DNA of 20,398 nucleotides from an uncultured Lachnospiraceae bacterium (GTDB taxonomy: Bacteria; Bacillota; Clostridia; Lachnospirales; Lachnospiraceae): positions 1 through 20,398 of the forward strand of contig UQVK01000067.1 in NCBI GenBank assembly GCA_900544445.1, given 5' to 3'. Position numbers and translations under genes: made by a program. Below the pieces are notes generated by a model. That model saw nothing but the letters and a program-made list of their open reading frames with translations, was not told the origin of the DNA and did no database searches. Below are positions 1 through 8,544 of this stretch, piece after piece (position 1 is the stretch's first letter; each line of letters starts with the position of its first letter).

Positions 1-1
1 A

Positions 2-79
2 AAAGTGGGTGATTTTTTTGAAATAGGGGTCGGAAAGCCTTATAAAATCAAGGCTCAAGATTCCGAGAAGTTATTATGA
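2..79 (+). CDS. C-terminal end of an unidentified upstream protein (partial)
   Basis: Frame 2 is open from the window edge for 25 codons and ends at TGA 77-79. The other two forward frames hit stops within the first 30 bases. The residues visible (ending ...[11 protein letters not shown]) are charged and protein-like. The gene would end 17 bp before the DnaJ start chosen here, a normal operon spacing. The segment [15 protein letters not shown] faintly recalls a cupin strand, but the piece is too short to name a family. Existence is an inference from reading-frame openness and spacing. Confidence 0.4.
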   Translation, partial: KVGDFFEIGVGKPYKIKAQDSEKLL

Positions 80-96
80 GAGAAAGGGTGATTCAT

Positions 97-1137
97 ATGG
101 CAGGTAAGAGAGATTATTATGAAGTGCTGGGCGTTGACCGGAACGCGGACGCCGCAGCGATTAAAAAAGCATACAGAAAGCTGGCAAAGAAATATCATCC
201 CGATACGAACGCGGGCAACCGGCACGCGGAGCAGATGTTTAAGGAGGTGACGGAAGCCTATGAGGTGCTGAGTGATCCGGAAAAGAAGAAGCTTTATGAC
301 CGCTTTGGCCACGCGGCCTTTGACGGAAGCGCGGGACAGGGCGCTAATGGAGGCACGGACGGCGCAGGAGGCTTTCAGGGATTCAACGGTTTCCAGGGTT
401 TTGACGGAAACGGCGGATACCGGGAATTTCATTTTGAAGGCGGCGATATGGGTGACATTTTCGGCGATCTTTTTGGAGACTTTTTCCATGGAAGCAACGG
501 CTTTCATGGAAGGGGAGGCCAGGGCTCGGGAAGCGGCTTTTATCAGAGCGGCTTCGGAGATTTCGGCGGCCGGCAGAAGGGCGCGGATCTGAGAGCGGAG
601 GTTTCCGTCAGCTTTGACGAGGCGGCCTTCGGCTGCGATAAGGTGATCCGCCTGCAGAAGGAGGGCGGCAGCCTGCAGTCCCTGCAGGTTCACATCCCGG
701 CGGGAATCGAGTCCGGAAAGAGCATCCGCTTAAAGGGCAAGGGCGCTTTGGGAACGGGCGGAGGAGAGGCCGGCGATCTTCTGTTGAAGGTGACGGTGGG
801 AGAGAAGCCCGGCTTTGAACGAAAGGGCATGGATGTATATACCACCGTTTCCATCCCGTTCACCACGGCTGTTTTCGGCGGGGAGGTAACGGTTCCCACC
901 ATTTCAGGAAATGTGGTCTGCAGAATTCGAGAGGGCACCCAGTCAGGCTCCAGAATCCGGCTCCGTGGGAAAGGAATTGTTTCCATGTCCAGTCCGGGCG
1001 TTTACGGAGATCAGTACGTGACGGTGCAGATTCAGGTACCTACGAACCTGAGCCGGGAGGCGAGGCAGAAGCTGAAGGAGTATGAAGAAGCCTGCGGACA
1101 GGGAAGAGCCAGAAGAAACCGCAATCCCGCAGCCTGA
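97..1137 (+). CDS. DnaJ/CbpA-type Hsp40 co-chaperone without zinc finger
   Basis: Hsp40 co-chaperone that would stimulate a DnaK ATPase and deliver unfolded clients in the cytoplasm. An N-terminal J domain covers about residues 1-70, with the HPD motif at 34-36 (KKYHPDTN). A Gly/Phe-rich linker follows at about 75-165 ([21 protein letters not shown]). The two beta-barrel client-binding domains cover about 166-335. There are no CxxCxGxG repeats, so this is a class II (CbpA-like) J protein and not canonical zinc-finger DnaJ. At 346 residues it is somewhat longer than typical CbpA because of the long G/F region. The ATG at 97 is preferred over the in-frame ATG at 76 because GAAAGGG lies at a proper distance before it and residues from 97 ([13 protein letters not shown]) match the usual DnaJ N-terminus. 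No grpE or dnaK is adjacent, so it is probably an accessory J protein. Confidence 0.9.
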   Translation: MAGKRDYYEVLGVDRNADAAAIKKAYRKLAKKYHPDTNAGNRHAEQMFKEVTEAYEVLSDPEKKKLYDRFGHAAFDGSAGQGANGGTDGAGGFQGFNGFQGFDGNGGYREFHFEGGDMGDIFGDLFGDFFHGSNGFHGRGGQGSGSGFYQSGFGDFGGRQKGADLRAEVSVSFDEAAFGCDKVIRLQKEGGSLQSLQVHIPAGIESGKSIRLKGKGALGTGGGEAGDLLLKVTVGEKPGFERKGMDVYTTVSIPFTTAVFGGEVTVPTISGNVVCRIREGTQSGSRIRLRGKGIVSMSSPGVYGDQYVTVQIQVPTNLSREARQKLKEYEEACGQGRARRNRNPAA

Positions 1138-1243
1138 TGCGTGAACAGGATGAAAGCGGTGTACACGTGAAAAATTCCCGGGGAAATTCCTTTGGGAAAT
1201 AAAAAAGGATTTTGGAAGAAAACGCAGAATAATAAAATAGCGG

Positions 1244-1277
1244 GTTTCGGGAATCGGCATTTTCCGGTTCCCGAAAC
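1244..1277 (+). repeat. 14-bp inverted repeat (stem-loop)
   Basis: GTTTCGGGAATCGG (1244-1257) pairs with CCGGTTCCCGAAAC (1264-1277) over 14 bp with one G-U and a 6-nt loop CATTTT. No T-run follows, so it is not an ordinary terminator. It could be a 5' leader structure of dgt, an operator or an mRNA-stabilising hairpin. Confidence 0.55.
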
Positions 1278-1294
1278 GGATAAAACTTGCCGGG

Positions 1295-1321
1295 AAGGAA
1301 ACAAAAAGCCTTTCCTTTTTT
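1295..1321 (+). terminator. Possible weak intrinsic terminator
   Basis: AAGGAAA (1295-1301) pairs with TTTCCTT (1311-1317), loop of 9 nt, followed by further T residues to 1321. The stem is short and AT-rich, so it may be weak or only partial between the dnaJ transcript and dgt. Confidence 0.4.
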
Positions 1322-1376
1322 CGCCTTAAAAAAGCATGCGGCCGATGGGCTTTTGTATGCTGCGGGGGAACGTCAG

Positions 1377-2387
1377 ATGACAACGATTCGGGAAAATCTG
1401 GAAAAGTGGGAAGAAAAATATTTAAGTCCCTACGCCGCCCTGAGCCAAAATTCCCTGGGAAGACTTAAGGATGAGGAGCCCTGCGACATCCGGCCGGTCT
1501 TTCAGCGGGACCGGGACAGAATTCTGCATTGCAAGGCATTCCGCAGACTGAAGGATAAGACCCAGGTGTTCCTGGCGCCGGAGGGCGACCATTACCGCAC
1601 GAGACTGACGCATACGCTGGAAGTTTCTCAGAACGCCAGAACCATCGCAAAGGCGCTCAGGCTGAACGAGGATCTGGTGGAAGCCATCGCTCTGGGGCAT
1701 GATCTTGGACATACGCCCTTCGGCCATGCAGGAGAGCGCGCGCTGAACCGGGTCTGTCCCTACGGATTTGAGCACAGCGAACAGAGCGTGCGCACCGTGG
1801 ATGTGCTGGAAAAGGACGGGCAGGGGCTGAATCTGACCTTTGAGGTGAGAGACGGCATCCGCAACCACCAGACGAAGGGCAATCCCGCCACGCTGGAGGG
1901 GCGGATCGTCCGGCTTTCCGACAAGATCGCCTATATCCATCACGACTGTGACGATGCCATCCGGGCGGGTATTCTGAAGGAAGAGGACATTCCGAAGGAT
2001 ATTCAGGAAACGGCAGGGAAGACCACGGGAGAACGGCTGGATCATTTCATCCACGACATTGTGACGAACAGTTTCGGGAAGAACGAGATCTGCATGTCTC
2101 CCCCGGTTGAGGAAGCGATGAAGAAGCTCCGCGCCTTTTTGTTTACGAATGTCTATACCAACCCGTATGCAAAGGGGGAGGAGGGAAAGGCGGAGCTTCT
2201 CATCGAGACGCTGTATGATTATTATCTGCACCATCTGGAGAAATTATCCCCGGAGCTGATCGCGCTCATGGAGCGGGGAGAGCCCAGGGAACGGGTGGTC
2301 TGCGATTATATCGGAGCGATGACCGACCGGTTTGCCATCGCCCAGTATGAGGAGATCTATATTCCCAAATGCTGGCCGAATAAGTAA
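1377..2387 (+). CDS. dgt: Deoxyguanosinetriphosphate triphosphohydrolase-like protein (HD family)
   Basis: Cytoplasmic HD-domain hydrolase that would cleave dNTPs (typically dGTP) to deoxynucleoside and tripolyphosphate, trimming dNTP pools. The metal-binding HD signature is visible: H79 in RTRLTHTLEVSQ, H108-D109 in ALGHDLGHTPFGHAGE and D182 in RLSDKIAYIHHDCDD. FEHSEQS (H133) is a further conserved segment. Length of 336 residues fits the shorter Firmicutes dGTPase-like branch. The ATG at 1377 follows a GGGGAA Shine-Dalgarno and begins MTTIRENLEKWEEKYLSPYA, as in homologues. A longer open frame from 1287 would add an implausible extension that runs through the hairpin region. It lies 40 bp upstream of dnaG and is probably cotranscribed with it. 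Substrate specificity cannot be read from sequence. Confidence 0.93.
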   Translation: MTTIRENLEKWEEKYLSPYAALSQNSLGRLKDEEPCDIRPVFQRDRDRILHCKAFRRLKDKTQVFLAPEGDHYRTRLTHTLEVSQNARTIAKALRLNEDLVEAIALGHDLGHTPFGHAGERALNRVCPYGFEHSEQSVRTVDVLEKDGQGLNLTFEVRDGIRNHQTKGNPATLEGRIVRLSDKIAYIHHDCDDAIRAGILKEEDIPKDIQETAGKTTGERLDHFIHDIVTNSFGKNEICMSPPVEEAMKKLRAFLFTNVYTNPYAKGEEGKAELLIETLYDYYLHHLEKLSPELIALMERGEPRERVVCDYIGAMTDRFAIAQYEEIYIPKCWPNK

Positions 2388-2427
2388 ACGGTCTGTGGCG
2401 CTTAAGGGTGAAGGAGGTGCGAGGCCT

Positions 2428-4200
2428 GTGTTTTATCCGGACGAGCTGATCGAAGAGGTCAGGTCGAGAAATGATATTGTGGACGTGATTTCCGGTTATG
2501 TCCACCTGCAGAAGAAGGGGGCCAATTACTTCGGGCTTTGCCCATTTCATAATGAAAAATCTCCTTCCTTTTCCGTTTCCCGTTCCAAGCAGATGTACTA
2601 CTGCTTCGGCTGCGGAGCGGGCGGGAATGTGTTTACCTTTCTGATGGAATATGAAAACGACACATTTCCGGAGGCCGTGAAGGCGCTGGCGGACAGAGCG
2701 GGCATCAGTCTGCCTGAGGCGGACGAATCGGAGGAGGCGAAAAGAGAGCAGAGTAAAAGAAGCAGGCTGCTTGCCATCAATAAGGAGGCGGCAAAGTATT
2801 TCTATTTTCAACTCCGGGCGAAGCAGGGAGAACCGGGACTGCATTACCTGCGGAAACGGCAGCTGACGGACGAGACGATCCATCGTTTCGGTCTGGGCTA
2901 TGCCAACAAGACGGCAGACGATCTGGTGCGTTATCTGAAAGGCAAAGGTTATTCAGAGGAGCTGATCCGGGAGGCCGGGCTTTGCAATACGGATGAAAAG
3001 CACGGCATGTATGATAAATTCTGGAACCGTGTGATGTTTCCCATTGAGGATATCAATCACCGTGTTATCGGCTTCGGCGGCAGGGTGATGGGCGATGGAA
3101 AGCCGAAATACCTGAATTCTCCGGAAACGCCCATTTTCGATAAAAGCCGGAACCTGTACGGGCTGAATTTTGCCCGGTCTTCGCGGAAGGGAAACATCAT
3201 TCTCTGCGAGGGCTATATGGATGTGATCGCCATGCACCAGGCGGGCTTTAATCAGGCGGTGGCTTCTCTTGGAACCGCATTTACCCTGGGACAGGCCGGT
3301 CTTCTGAAACGGTATGCGAAAGAGGTTCTGCTTTCCTATGACAGCGACGGCGCCGGCGTGAAGGCGGCGCTTCGGGCCATCGGGATTCTGAAGGAAGCGG
3401 GGCTCACCGGCCGGGTGATCAACCTGGAACCCTATAAGGACCCGGATGAATTCATCAAGAATCTGGGGGCTGAAGCATTTCAGGAACGGATCGACAATGC
3501 GGAAAACAGCTTTTTATTTGAAATCCGCATGCTGCAGCGGGAATATGACCTGAACGATCCGGAGAAGAAGACGGAATTCCACCGCGCTGTGGCGAAGAAG
3601 CTCTGCGAGTTTCCGGAAGAGGTGGAGCGGGAAAACTATCTGGAAGCTGTGGTGGAGAAGTATCATATCGGCTTTGAGAGCCTTCGGAAGCTGGTGGCGT
3701 CCACTGCGGCGAGCACCGGATTGGCCCGGCCGGTGGAACGGCCGAAATCGGGAATTCAGAAGAAGAGTACGCCGGAGGACAACGTGAAGAAGACCCAGCG
3801 GCTGCTTCTGACCTGGCTGGCGGAGGAGCCGCAGATTTATCCGAAGATCGCCGCGTTTCTGTCGGCGGAGGATTTTACGGAGGAGCTGTACCGGAAGGTG
3901 GCGGACAGGCTGTTTGAAAACCTGGCCCGGGGCGAGGTGAATGCGGCCGCCATCATCAGCATGTTCCCGGAGGAAGAGGAGCAGAGAGAGGCGGCGGCCA
4001 TTTTCAACACCAGCCTGGTGGAGCCGGAAACAAAAAAGGAAAAAGAGAAAGCCCTGCATGATATTCTGGTTTCCGTCAAACGGATCAGCTACGAATACAA
4101 CAGCGGGCGGCTCGGCAGCGACGTGGAAGCCATAAACCGCGTGATTGCCGGGAAAAAGGCACTGGAAGAACTTAGCAAAACGCATATTTCCCTTGATTAA
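2428..4200 (+). CDS. dnaG: DNA primase
   Basis: Synthesises RNA primers for lagging-strand replication, working with the replicative helicase. The N-terminal CHC2 zinc finger is intact (C38, H41, C59, C62; CPFH...CFGC). The catalytic core follows, with the TOPRIM acidic residues at E261 (ILCEGYMDV) and in SYDSDGAG near residue 305. The C-terminal region from about 430 is the helicase-interaction part, preceded by a Ser/Lys-rich linker. The start is the GTG at 2428: it follows AAGGAGGTG and gives [21 protein letters not shown], the standard primase N-terminus. An in-frame ATG at 2332 would overlap dgt and add 32 unrelated residues. Length of 590 is normal. It is 29-41 bp upstream of rpoD, the conserved primase-sigma pairing. 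Confidence 0.97.
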   Translation: MFYPDELIEEVRSRNDIVDVISGYVHLQKKGANYFGLCPFHNEKSPSFSVSRSKQMYYCFGCGAGGNVFTFLMEYENDTFPEAVKALADRAGISLPEADESEEAKREQSKRSRLLAINKEAAKYFYFQLRAKQGEPGLHYLRKRQLTDETIHRFGLGYANKTADDLVRYLKGKGYSEELIREAGLCNTDEKHGMYDKFWNRVMFPIEDINHRVIGFGGRVMGDGKPKYLNSPETPIFDKSRNLYGLNFARSSRKGNIILCEGYMDVIAMHQAGFNQAVASLGTAFTLGQAGLLKRYAKEVLLSYDSDGAGVKAALRAIGILKEAGLTGRVINLEPYKDPDEFIKNLGAEAFQERIDNAENSFLFEIRMLQREYDLNDPEKKTEFHRAVAKKLCEFPEEVERENYLEAVVEKYHIGFESLRKLVASTAASTGLARPVERPKSGIQKKSTPEDNVKKTQRLLLTWLAEEPQIYPKIAAFLSAEDFTEELYRKVADRLFENLARGEVNAAAIISMFPEEEEQREAAAIFNTSLVEPETKKEKEKALHDILVSVKRISYEYNSGRLGSDVEAINRVIAGKKALEELSKTHISLD

Positions 4201-4241
4201 GGATAACAATAGTAACATGCGCAGGAAGGATGGACGTAAAG

Positions 4242-5426
4242 ATGGGTAAAAAGACACAGGAAAAAGCGGAAGAAGGAAAGAAGACTACCGCCTCCGAGAT
4301 GACCCCGGAGGAGCGGGCGGCAGCAGAGGCGAAGTTCCTTGAACGGGTGCGCGGTCTGATCACGGTCGCGAGAAAAAAGAAGAATATTCTGGAATACCAG
4401 GAGGTAAACGACTACTTTGCGGATATGAAGCTCAATGAGGAGCAGTTTGACAGGCTTCTGGAGCTTCTGGAGCAGAGCGGTGTGGATGTGCTGCGCATCA
4501 CCAGCGAAGAGGACGACATTCCGGATGAGGAGATCCTTCTGTCTGAGGAGGACGAGGTGGATATGGAGAATATCGACCTTTCCGTTCCGGACGGCATCAG
4601 CATCGAGGATCCGGTGCGCATGTACCTGAAGGAGATCGGCAAGGTGCCGCTTCTGTCCGCAGAGGAGGAAATCGAGCTGGCGCAGCGCATGGAGGACGGC
4701 GACGAGGATGCGAAGAAGCGTCTGGCCGAGGCCAACCTGCGTCTGGTGGTCAGCATCGCCAAGCGCTACGTCGGCCGCGGCATGCTGTTTTTGGATCTGA
4801 TCCAGGAGGGAAATCTGGGTCTGATCAAGGCGGTGGAAAAGTTCGATTACCGCAAGGGTTATAAGTTCTCCACCTACGCCACCTGGTGGATCCGTCAGGC
4901 CATCACCAGAGCCATCGCGGACCAGGCGAGGACGATCCGGATTCCTGTGCACATGGTGGAGACGATCAACAAACTGATCCGCGTGAGCAGACAGCTTTTG
5001 CAGGAGCTGGGACGGGAACCTACTCCGGAGGAGATCGCGGAGGAGATGAACATGCCTGTGGAGCGGGTGCGTGAGATTCTGAAGATTTCCCAGGAGCCGG
5101 TTTCTCTGGAAACGCCCATCGGCGAGGAGGAAGACAGCCATCTGGGAGACTTCATCCAGGATGACAATGTGCCTGTGCCTGCGGATGCGGCCGCCTTCTC
5201 CCTTCTGAAGGAGCAGCTCAACGAGGTGCTGGGAACCCTGACGGAGAGAGAGCAGAAGGTGCTTCGCCTGCGTTTCGGACTGGACGACGGCCGCGCCAGA
5301 ACCCTGGAGGAAGTGGGCAAGGAATTCAACGTGACCCGTGAGCGTATTCGTCAGATTGAGGCGAAGGCGCTGCGTAAGCTGCGCCATCCCAGCCGCAGCC
5401 GCAAGCTGAAGGATTATCTGGATTAA
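4242..5426 (+). CDS. rpoD: RNA polymerase primary sigma factor (sigma-70/sigma-A)
   Basis: Housekeeping sigma factor that directs RNA polymerase to -35/-10 promoters. Region 1.1-like sequence lies at the N-terminus, region 1.2 at [21 protein letters not shown], region 2 (core binding and -10 recognition) at [18 protein letters not shown] through [18 protein letters not shown], and region 3 at [14 protein letters not shown]. The region 4 helix-turn-helix is at [20 protein letters not shown]. Length of about 394 residues is typical of Gram-positive SigA. Start choice is open: ATG 4230 directly abuts the GGAAGG ribosome binding site, too close for initiation, whereas ATG 4242 lies 12 nt after it. 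The difference is four residues. It follows dnaG and precedes trmK by 22 bp, a conserved operon. The good TTGnnn-17-TAtnnT promoters elsewhere in the window match its expected specificity. Confidence 0.97.
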   Translation: MGKKTQEKAEEGKKTTASEMTPEERAAAEAKFLERVRGLITVARKKKNILEYQEVNDYFADMKLNEEQFDRLLELLEQSGVDVLRITSEEDDIPDEEILLSEEDEVDMENIDLSVPDGISIEDPVRMYLKEIGKVPLLSAEEEIELAQRMEDGDEDAKKRLAEANLRLVVSIAKRYVGRGMLFLDLIQEGNLGLIKAVEKFDYRKGYKFSTYATWWIRQAITRAIADQARTIRIPVHMVETINKLIRVSRQLLQELGREPTPEEIAEEMNMPVERVREILKISQEPVSLETPIGEEEDSHLGDFIQDDNVPVPADAAAFSLLKEQLNEVLGTLTEREQKVLRLRFGLDDGRARTLEEVGKEFNVTRERIRQIEAKALRKLRHPSRSRKLKDYLD

Positions 5427-5448
5427 GCGCGGGGAAGGAACGAAAACA

Positions 5449-6339
5449 ATGGAGCTGTCAAAACGGCTTTTTATGACCGCGTCCATGGTGGAACGGGGCA
5501 GCATCGTGGCCGACGTGGGATGCGACCACGGCTATACGGCCATTTACCTGGTGCAGAACGGGATCTGCCCCAGAGTGCTTGCGATGGACGTAAATGAAGG
5601 ACCTCTGGCCCGGGCCAGAGAGCATATCCGGGAAGCGGGGTTATCCGCTTACATAGAAACGCGGCTTTCCGACGGACTTTCCGCCATGCAGTGGGTGGAA
5701 GAGGAAACGGGCCCGGACGACAGAGCGGATCACGGCAGACGGCCGGAAGCGGATACCCTGCTCATGGCGGGGATCGGCGGAAGGCTTGCGGCGCGCATCC
5801 TGGAGGATGCGGCGCAGAAGCTTTTCCGGATGCGGACCGTCATCGTGCAGCCGCAGTCCGAGCTGTGGCTGGTCCGACGGACGTTTAAACGGCTGGGATA
5901 CCGGATTGCGGCGGAGGATATGGTGAAGGAGGACGGCAAATTCTACACCGCAATCTTTGCCCGGAATGTGCGCATGACGGGCAGCGGCGAGGCGGATTCT
6001 GCCGCGTCATATGATGCGGATGCCCCCGAAATGCCGCGGGGCCTTTTCCTGTCGGAGGAAGTCTGGCGGGAAGCGGGGGAGCGTTACGGTTATCCGCTGA
6101 TCGTGAGCCGTCATCCGGTGCTGCTGGAATATCTGGAGGACAGTGTTCGGAAAAACGGCGCTGCCCGGGAGGCGATTCTGGCAGGAGCAGGAACCCATGC
6201 GGATGAACATGAAGAAGGAAGCCCTGAGAAAGACGGCCTGAACAGGGTTCCTGAGAGGAGCCGGAATCGGCTTGTTCAGCTGGAAAGAGAAGCGGACCTT
6301 GCCAAAAAGCTTGCCGCGTGGATGCGGACAGGAGACTGA
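5449..6339 (+). CDS. trmK: tRNA (adenine(22)-N1)-methyltransferase TrmK
   Basis: SAM-dependent Rossmann-fold enzyme that methylates N1 of A22 in the tRNA D arm. The SAM-binding motif VADVGCDHGYTAIYLV lies at about residues 20-35, an acidic ribose-binding residue follows in AMDVNEG, and the conserved MAGIGG catalytic-loop segment comes next. A C-terminal helical part (from about 265, LVQLEREADLAKKLAAW) matches the coiled-coil tail of the family. At 296 residues it is longer than the roughly 240-residue Bacillus protein. The extra length is an acidic/His insertion before MAGIGG (about residues 85-100) and a low-complexity linker at about 175-190 and 245-265. GGGGAAGGA precedes the ATG. It follows rpoD by 22 bp, the usual neighbourhood. 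The Nif3-like gene that often follows trmK is not here. Confidence 0.93.
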   Translation: MELSKRLFMTASMVERGSIVADVGCDHGYTAIYLVQNGICPRVLAMDVNEGPLARAREHIREAGLSAYIETRLSDGLSAMQWVEEETGPDDRADHGRRPEADTLLMAGIGGRLAARILEDAAQKLFRMRTVIVQPQSELWLVRRTFKRLGYRIAAEDMVKEDGKFYTAIFARNVRMTGSGEADSAASYDADAPEMPRGLFLSEEVWREAGERYGYPLIVSRHPVLLEYLEDSVRKNGAAREAILAGAGTHADEHEEGSPEKDGLNRVPERSRNRLVQLEREADLAKKLAAWMRTGD

Positions 6340-6383
6340 AATGAGACGGAGAGGACGGCGAATCTAAAAGGAGTTGGGACGAA

Positions 6384-8078
6384 ATGGTGAAGGTGACAGT
6401 GAACGGCGAATGCAGGGAATACCGGTCTCCCGTGACCTATGAGCAGCTCGCCGGGGAACATCAGGGGGAATACGGCCACAGGATTGTGCTTGCGGTGGCG
6501 AACAACAAGATTAAGGAACTGTATAAAAATGTGGCGAAGGATGTTACCGTGACCTTCCAGACCACGGCGGACCGGATCGGCCATGATACCTATGTGAGAA
6601 GCGCCTGTATGCTCATGCTGAAGGCGGTCAGCGATGTATCCGGATCCCTGCAGGAGGGGAAGGCCTCCGTGGAATTCTCCATCGGCCGGGGGTATTTCTG
6701 CCTGCCCAAGGGAAACCTGGCCGCCAGGGTGGTTTCCAGAAGCGGGGATGGCAGGGAGCGGATTGATCCCTCCTTTGTGGAGCAGGTGAAGGCACGGATG
6801 CAGGAGTTGGTCCGGGAGAATCTGCCCATCATGAAGCGTGCCTATCCCACGGATGAGGCGATTGAACTGTTCGATTCTCAGGGAATGGATGACAAGGTGC
6901 GCCTGTTCCGTTACAGAAGGGGGTCCTATGTCAATGTGTACTGCCTGGATGGTTACTATGATTATAACTACGGCTATATGGTACCTTCCACCGGATATCT
7001 GCAGCATTTTGATCTGATCCCCTATCGGAACGGCATGATGCTCATGCTGCCGGACCGGCAGGAGCCGGAACTGGTGCCGGCATTTGAACCGAGGGAAAAA
7101 CTCTTCCATGTGCTGGAGCGCTCCAACGACTGGGGAGCGGAGATGGGAATCGCAACGGTGGCGGATCTGAACGATAAGATCTGTGAGGGAAATCTTGCGG
7201 AAATGGTTCTGGTGCAGGAGGCCCTGCAGGAGCGCCGGATCGGAGAGATCGCCAGCGACATCGCCCGCAGGGGGAACGTGAAGTTCGTCATGATCGCGGG
7301 CCCTTCTTCCTCCGGTAAGACCACCTTTTCCCACCGGCTGTCCATTCAGCTGAAAACGCACGGGCTGACCCCGCATCCGATCGCGGTGGACGATTATTTT
7401 GTGGACCGGAAAAAAACGCCGCTGGACGAGGACGGAAATTATAATTTTGAATGTCTGGAAGCCATCGATGTGGAGAAATTCAATCAGGATATGTGCGAAC
7501 TGCTTGCCGGAAAGCGGGTGGAGATGCCCCGCTTTAATTTCAAGACCGGACTGCGGGAGTACAAAGGGGATTTTCTAAAGCTGGGAAAGGACGACATCCT
7601 GGTAATCGAGGGAATCCACGGACTCAACGACAAACTGTCCCATTCTCTGCCGCTGGAAAGCAAATATAAGATTTACATCAGCGCGCTGACCAGCCTGAAT
7701 GTGGATGACCACAACCGGATCGCCACCACGGATGGAAGGCTGATCCGCCGTTTGGTGCGGGACGCCAGGACACGGGGCGCGAACGCCACGCACACGCTGC
7801 GCATGTGGAATTCCGTCAGAAGAGGAGAAGAGGAGAATATCTTCCCTTTCCAGGAAAGTGCCGATGCCATGTTCAATTCCGCGCTGATCTATGAGCTTTC
7901 CGTACTCAAGCAGTATGCGGAGCCGCTGCTTTACAGCGTTGAGAGGGATACGCCGGAGTATTTTGAGGCGAAGCGGCTGTTGAAGTTTCTGGAATATTTC
8001 CTGGGCGTCAGCAGCGAGAACATCCCGCAGAATTCCATTGTCAGAGAATTTGTGGGAGGAAGCTGTTTCCGCGTATAG
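6384..8078 (+). CDS. TGS-domain nucleoside (uridine-type) kinase
   Basis: Predicted cytoplasmic nucleoside kinase of the phosphoribulokinase/uridine kinase family, with an N-terminal half resembling the threonyl-tRNA synthetase editing region. A TGS-like domain covers about residues 1-60 (MVKVTVNGECREYRSPVTYEQL), followed by a ThrRS second-additional-domain-like segment (DRIGHDTYVRSACMLML). The kinase domain starts at about 295: P-loop GPSSSGKT at 306-313, then DDYFVDR, EGIHGLND and the RRLVRDARTRGA lid region. This long fusion architecture (564 residues) is common in Clostridia and usually annotated nucleoside kinase or uridine kinase; its true substrate is not shown by sequence. The AAGGAG ribosome binding site lies 9 nt before the ATG. 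It sits 44 bp after trmK and ends just before the rnpB promoter. Confidence 0.88.
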   Translation: MVKVTVNGECREYRSPVTYEQLAGEHQGEYGHRIVLAVANNKIKELYKNVAKDVTVTFQTTADRIGHDTYVRSACMLMLKAVSDVSGSLQEGKASVEFSIGRGYFCLPKGNLAARVVSRSGDGRERIDPSFVEQVKARMQELVRENLPIMKRAYPTDEAIELFDSQGMDDKVRLFRYRRGSYVNVYCLDGYYDYNYGYMVPSTGYLQHFDLIPYRNGMMLMLPDRQEPELVPAFEPREKLFHVLERSNDWGAEMGIATVADLNDKICEGNLAEMVLVQEALQERRIGEIASDIARRGNVKFVMIAGPSSSGKTTFSHRLSIQLKTHGLTPHPIAVDDYFVDRKKTPLDEDGNYNFECLEAIDVEKFNQDMCELLAGKRVEMPRFNFKTGLREYKGDFLKLGKDDILVIEGIHGLNDKLSHSLPLESKYKIYISALTSLNVDDHNRIATTDGRLIRRLVRDARTRGANATHTLRMWNSVRRGEEENIFPFQESADAMFNSALIYELSVLKQYAEPLLYSVERDTPEYFEAKRLLKFLEYFLGVSSENIPQNSIVREFVGGSCFRV

Positions 8079-8090
8079 TGCACAAAGGAC

Positions 8091-8119
8091 TTGCCAAAAA
8101 CAGCTTAAAAAGGTATATT
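8091..8119 (+). promoter_or_regulatory. Sigma-A promoter of rnpB
   Basis: TTGCCA (8091-8096) and TATATT (8114-8119) are separated by exactly 17 bp. The expected transcription start, about 7 nt downstream, falls right at the 5' end of the RNase P RNA P1 helix. Seen directly; activity is inferred. Confidence 0.8.
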
Positions 8120-8130
8120 AGATGACAGAA

Positions 8131-8524
8131 AATGAGTAGGATGAATAATCGCGGCTGTCCGTTCTTTTTTCGAAAAGGCGGCAGGTGAGGAAAGTCCGGG
8201 CTTCACAGGGCAGGATGCCGGATAACGTCCGGTGGAGGTGACTCCAAGGCCAGTGCAACAGAAATAAACCGCCCCGGAAGGCTTCGAAAACGAAGCTTTC
8301 CGGAAAGGGCCTTCGGGCCTGGTAAGGGTGGAAAGGCAGAGTAAGAGACTACCGCCCGTCTGGTAACAGGCGGGGCACATGTAAACCCCATCCGAAGCAA
8401 GACCAAACAGAAAGCGACAGGCTTGCCCGGCCTGCTTTCAGGTAGGTTGCTTGAGGCTGCCGGCAACGGCAGTCCTAGATAGATGATTATTCACGACATA
8501 ACCCGGCTTACAGTCCTGCTCATT
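8131..8524 (+). ncRNA. rnpB: RNase P RNA (M1-type, probably type A)
   Basis: Catalytic RNA that removes 5' leaders from pre-tRNAs with the RnpA protein. The universal core is present: GAGGAAAGTCCGGGCT at 8187-8202, the AGTGCAACAGAAA segment, GGTAAGGGTGGAAAGGC with AGAGTAAGAGACTACCGC, AGACCAAACAG, and AACCCGGCTTACAG at 8500-8513. The ends are set by P1: AATGAGTAGGA (8131-8141) pairs with TCCTGCTCATT (8514-8524), 11 bp with one G-U. P2 pairs GAATAATC (8143-8150) with GATTATTC (8485-8492). The P1/P2 layout at the 3' end resembles E. coli type A. A T-rich tract (8523-8534) directly follows P1, so P1 may help terminate transcription. The exact 5' end may lie a few bases earlier. Confidence 0.96.
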
Positions 8525-8544
8525 TTCTTTTTTTGGAGAAAAAT

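Larger units (their letters stand above)
1138..1376 (+). other. Intergenic region dnaJ-dgt with two hairpins
   Basis: This 239-bp gap holds no convincing gene. It has an AT-rich stretch (1198-1240) that could contain a promoter: TAAAAT at 1233-1238 is a possible -10, but no good -35 is visible. Downstream are a long perfect-type hairpin at 1244-1277 and a weak terminator-like hairpin at 1295-1321, each listed separately. Confidence 0.5.

Noticed and set aside
76..96. ATG at 76 as the DnaJ start
   Set aside because: It overlaps the upstream stop (ATGA) but would add seven residues not seen in J proteins, and the ATG at 97 has its own ribosome binding site.
4197..5504. A 435-codon minus-strand frame opposite rpoD
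   Set aside because: The sense strand encodes an unmistakable sigma factor. The antisense product has low-quality Leu/His/Arg-rich composition with no domain.
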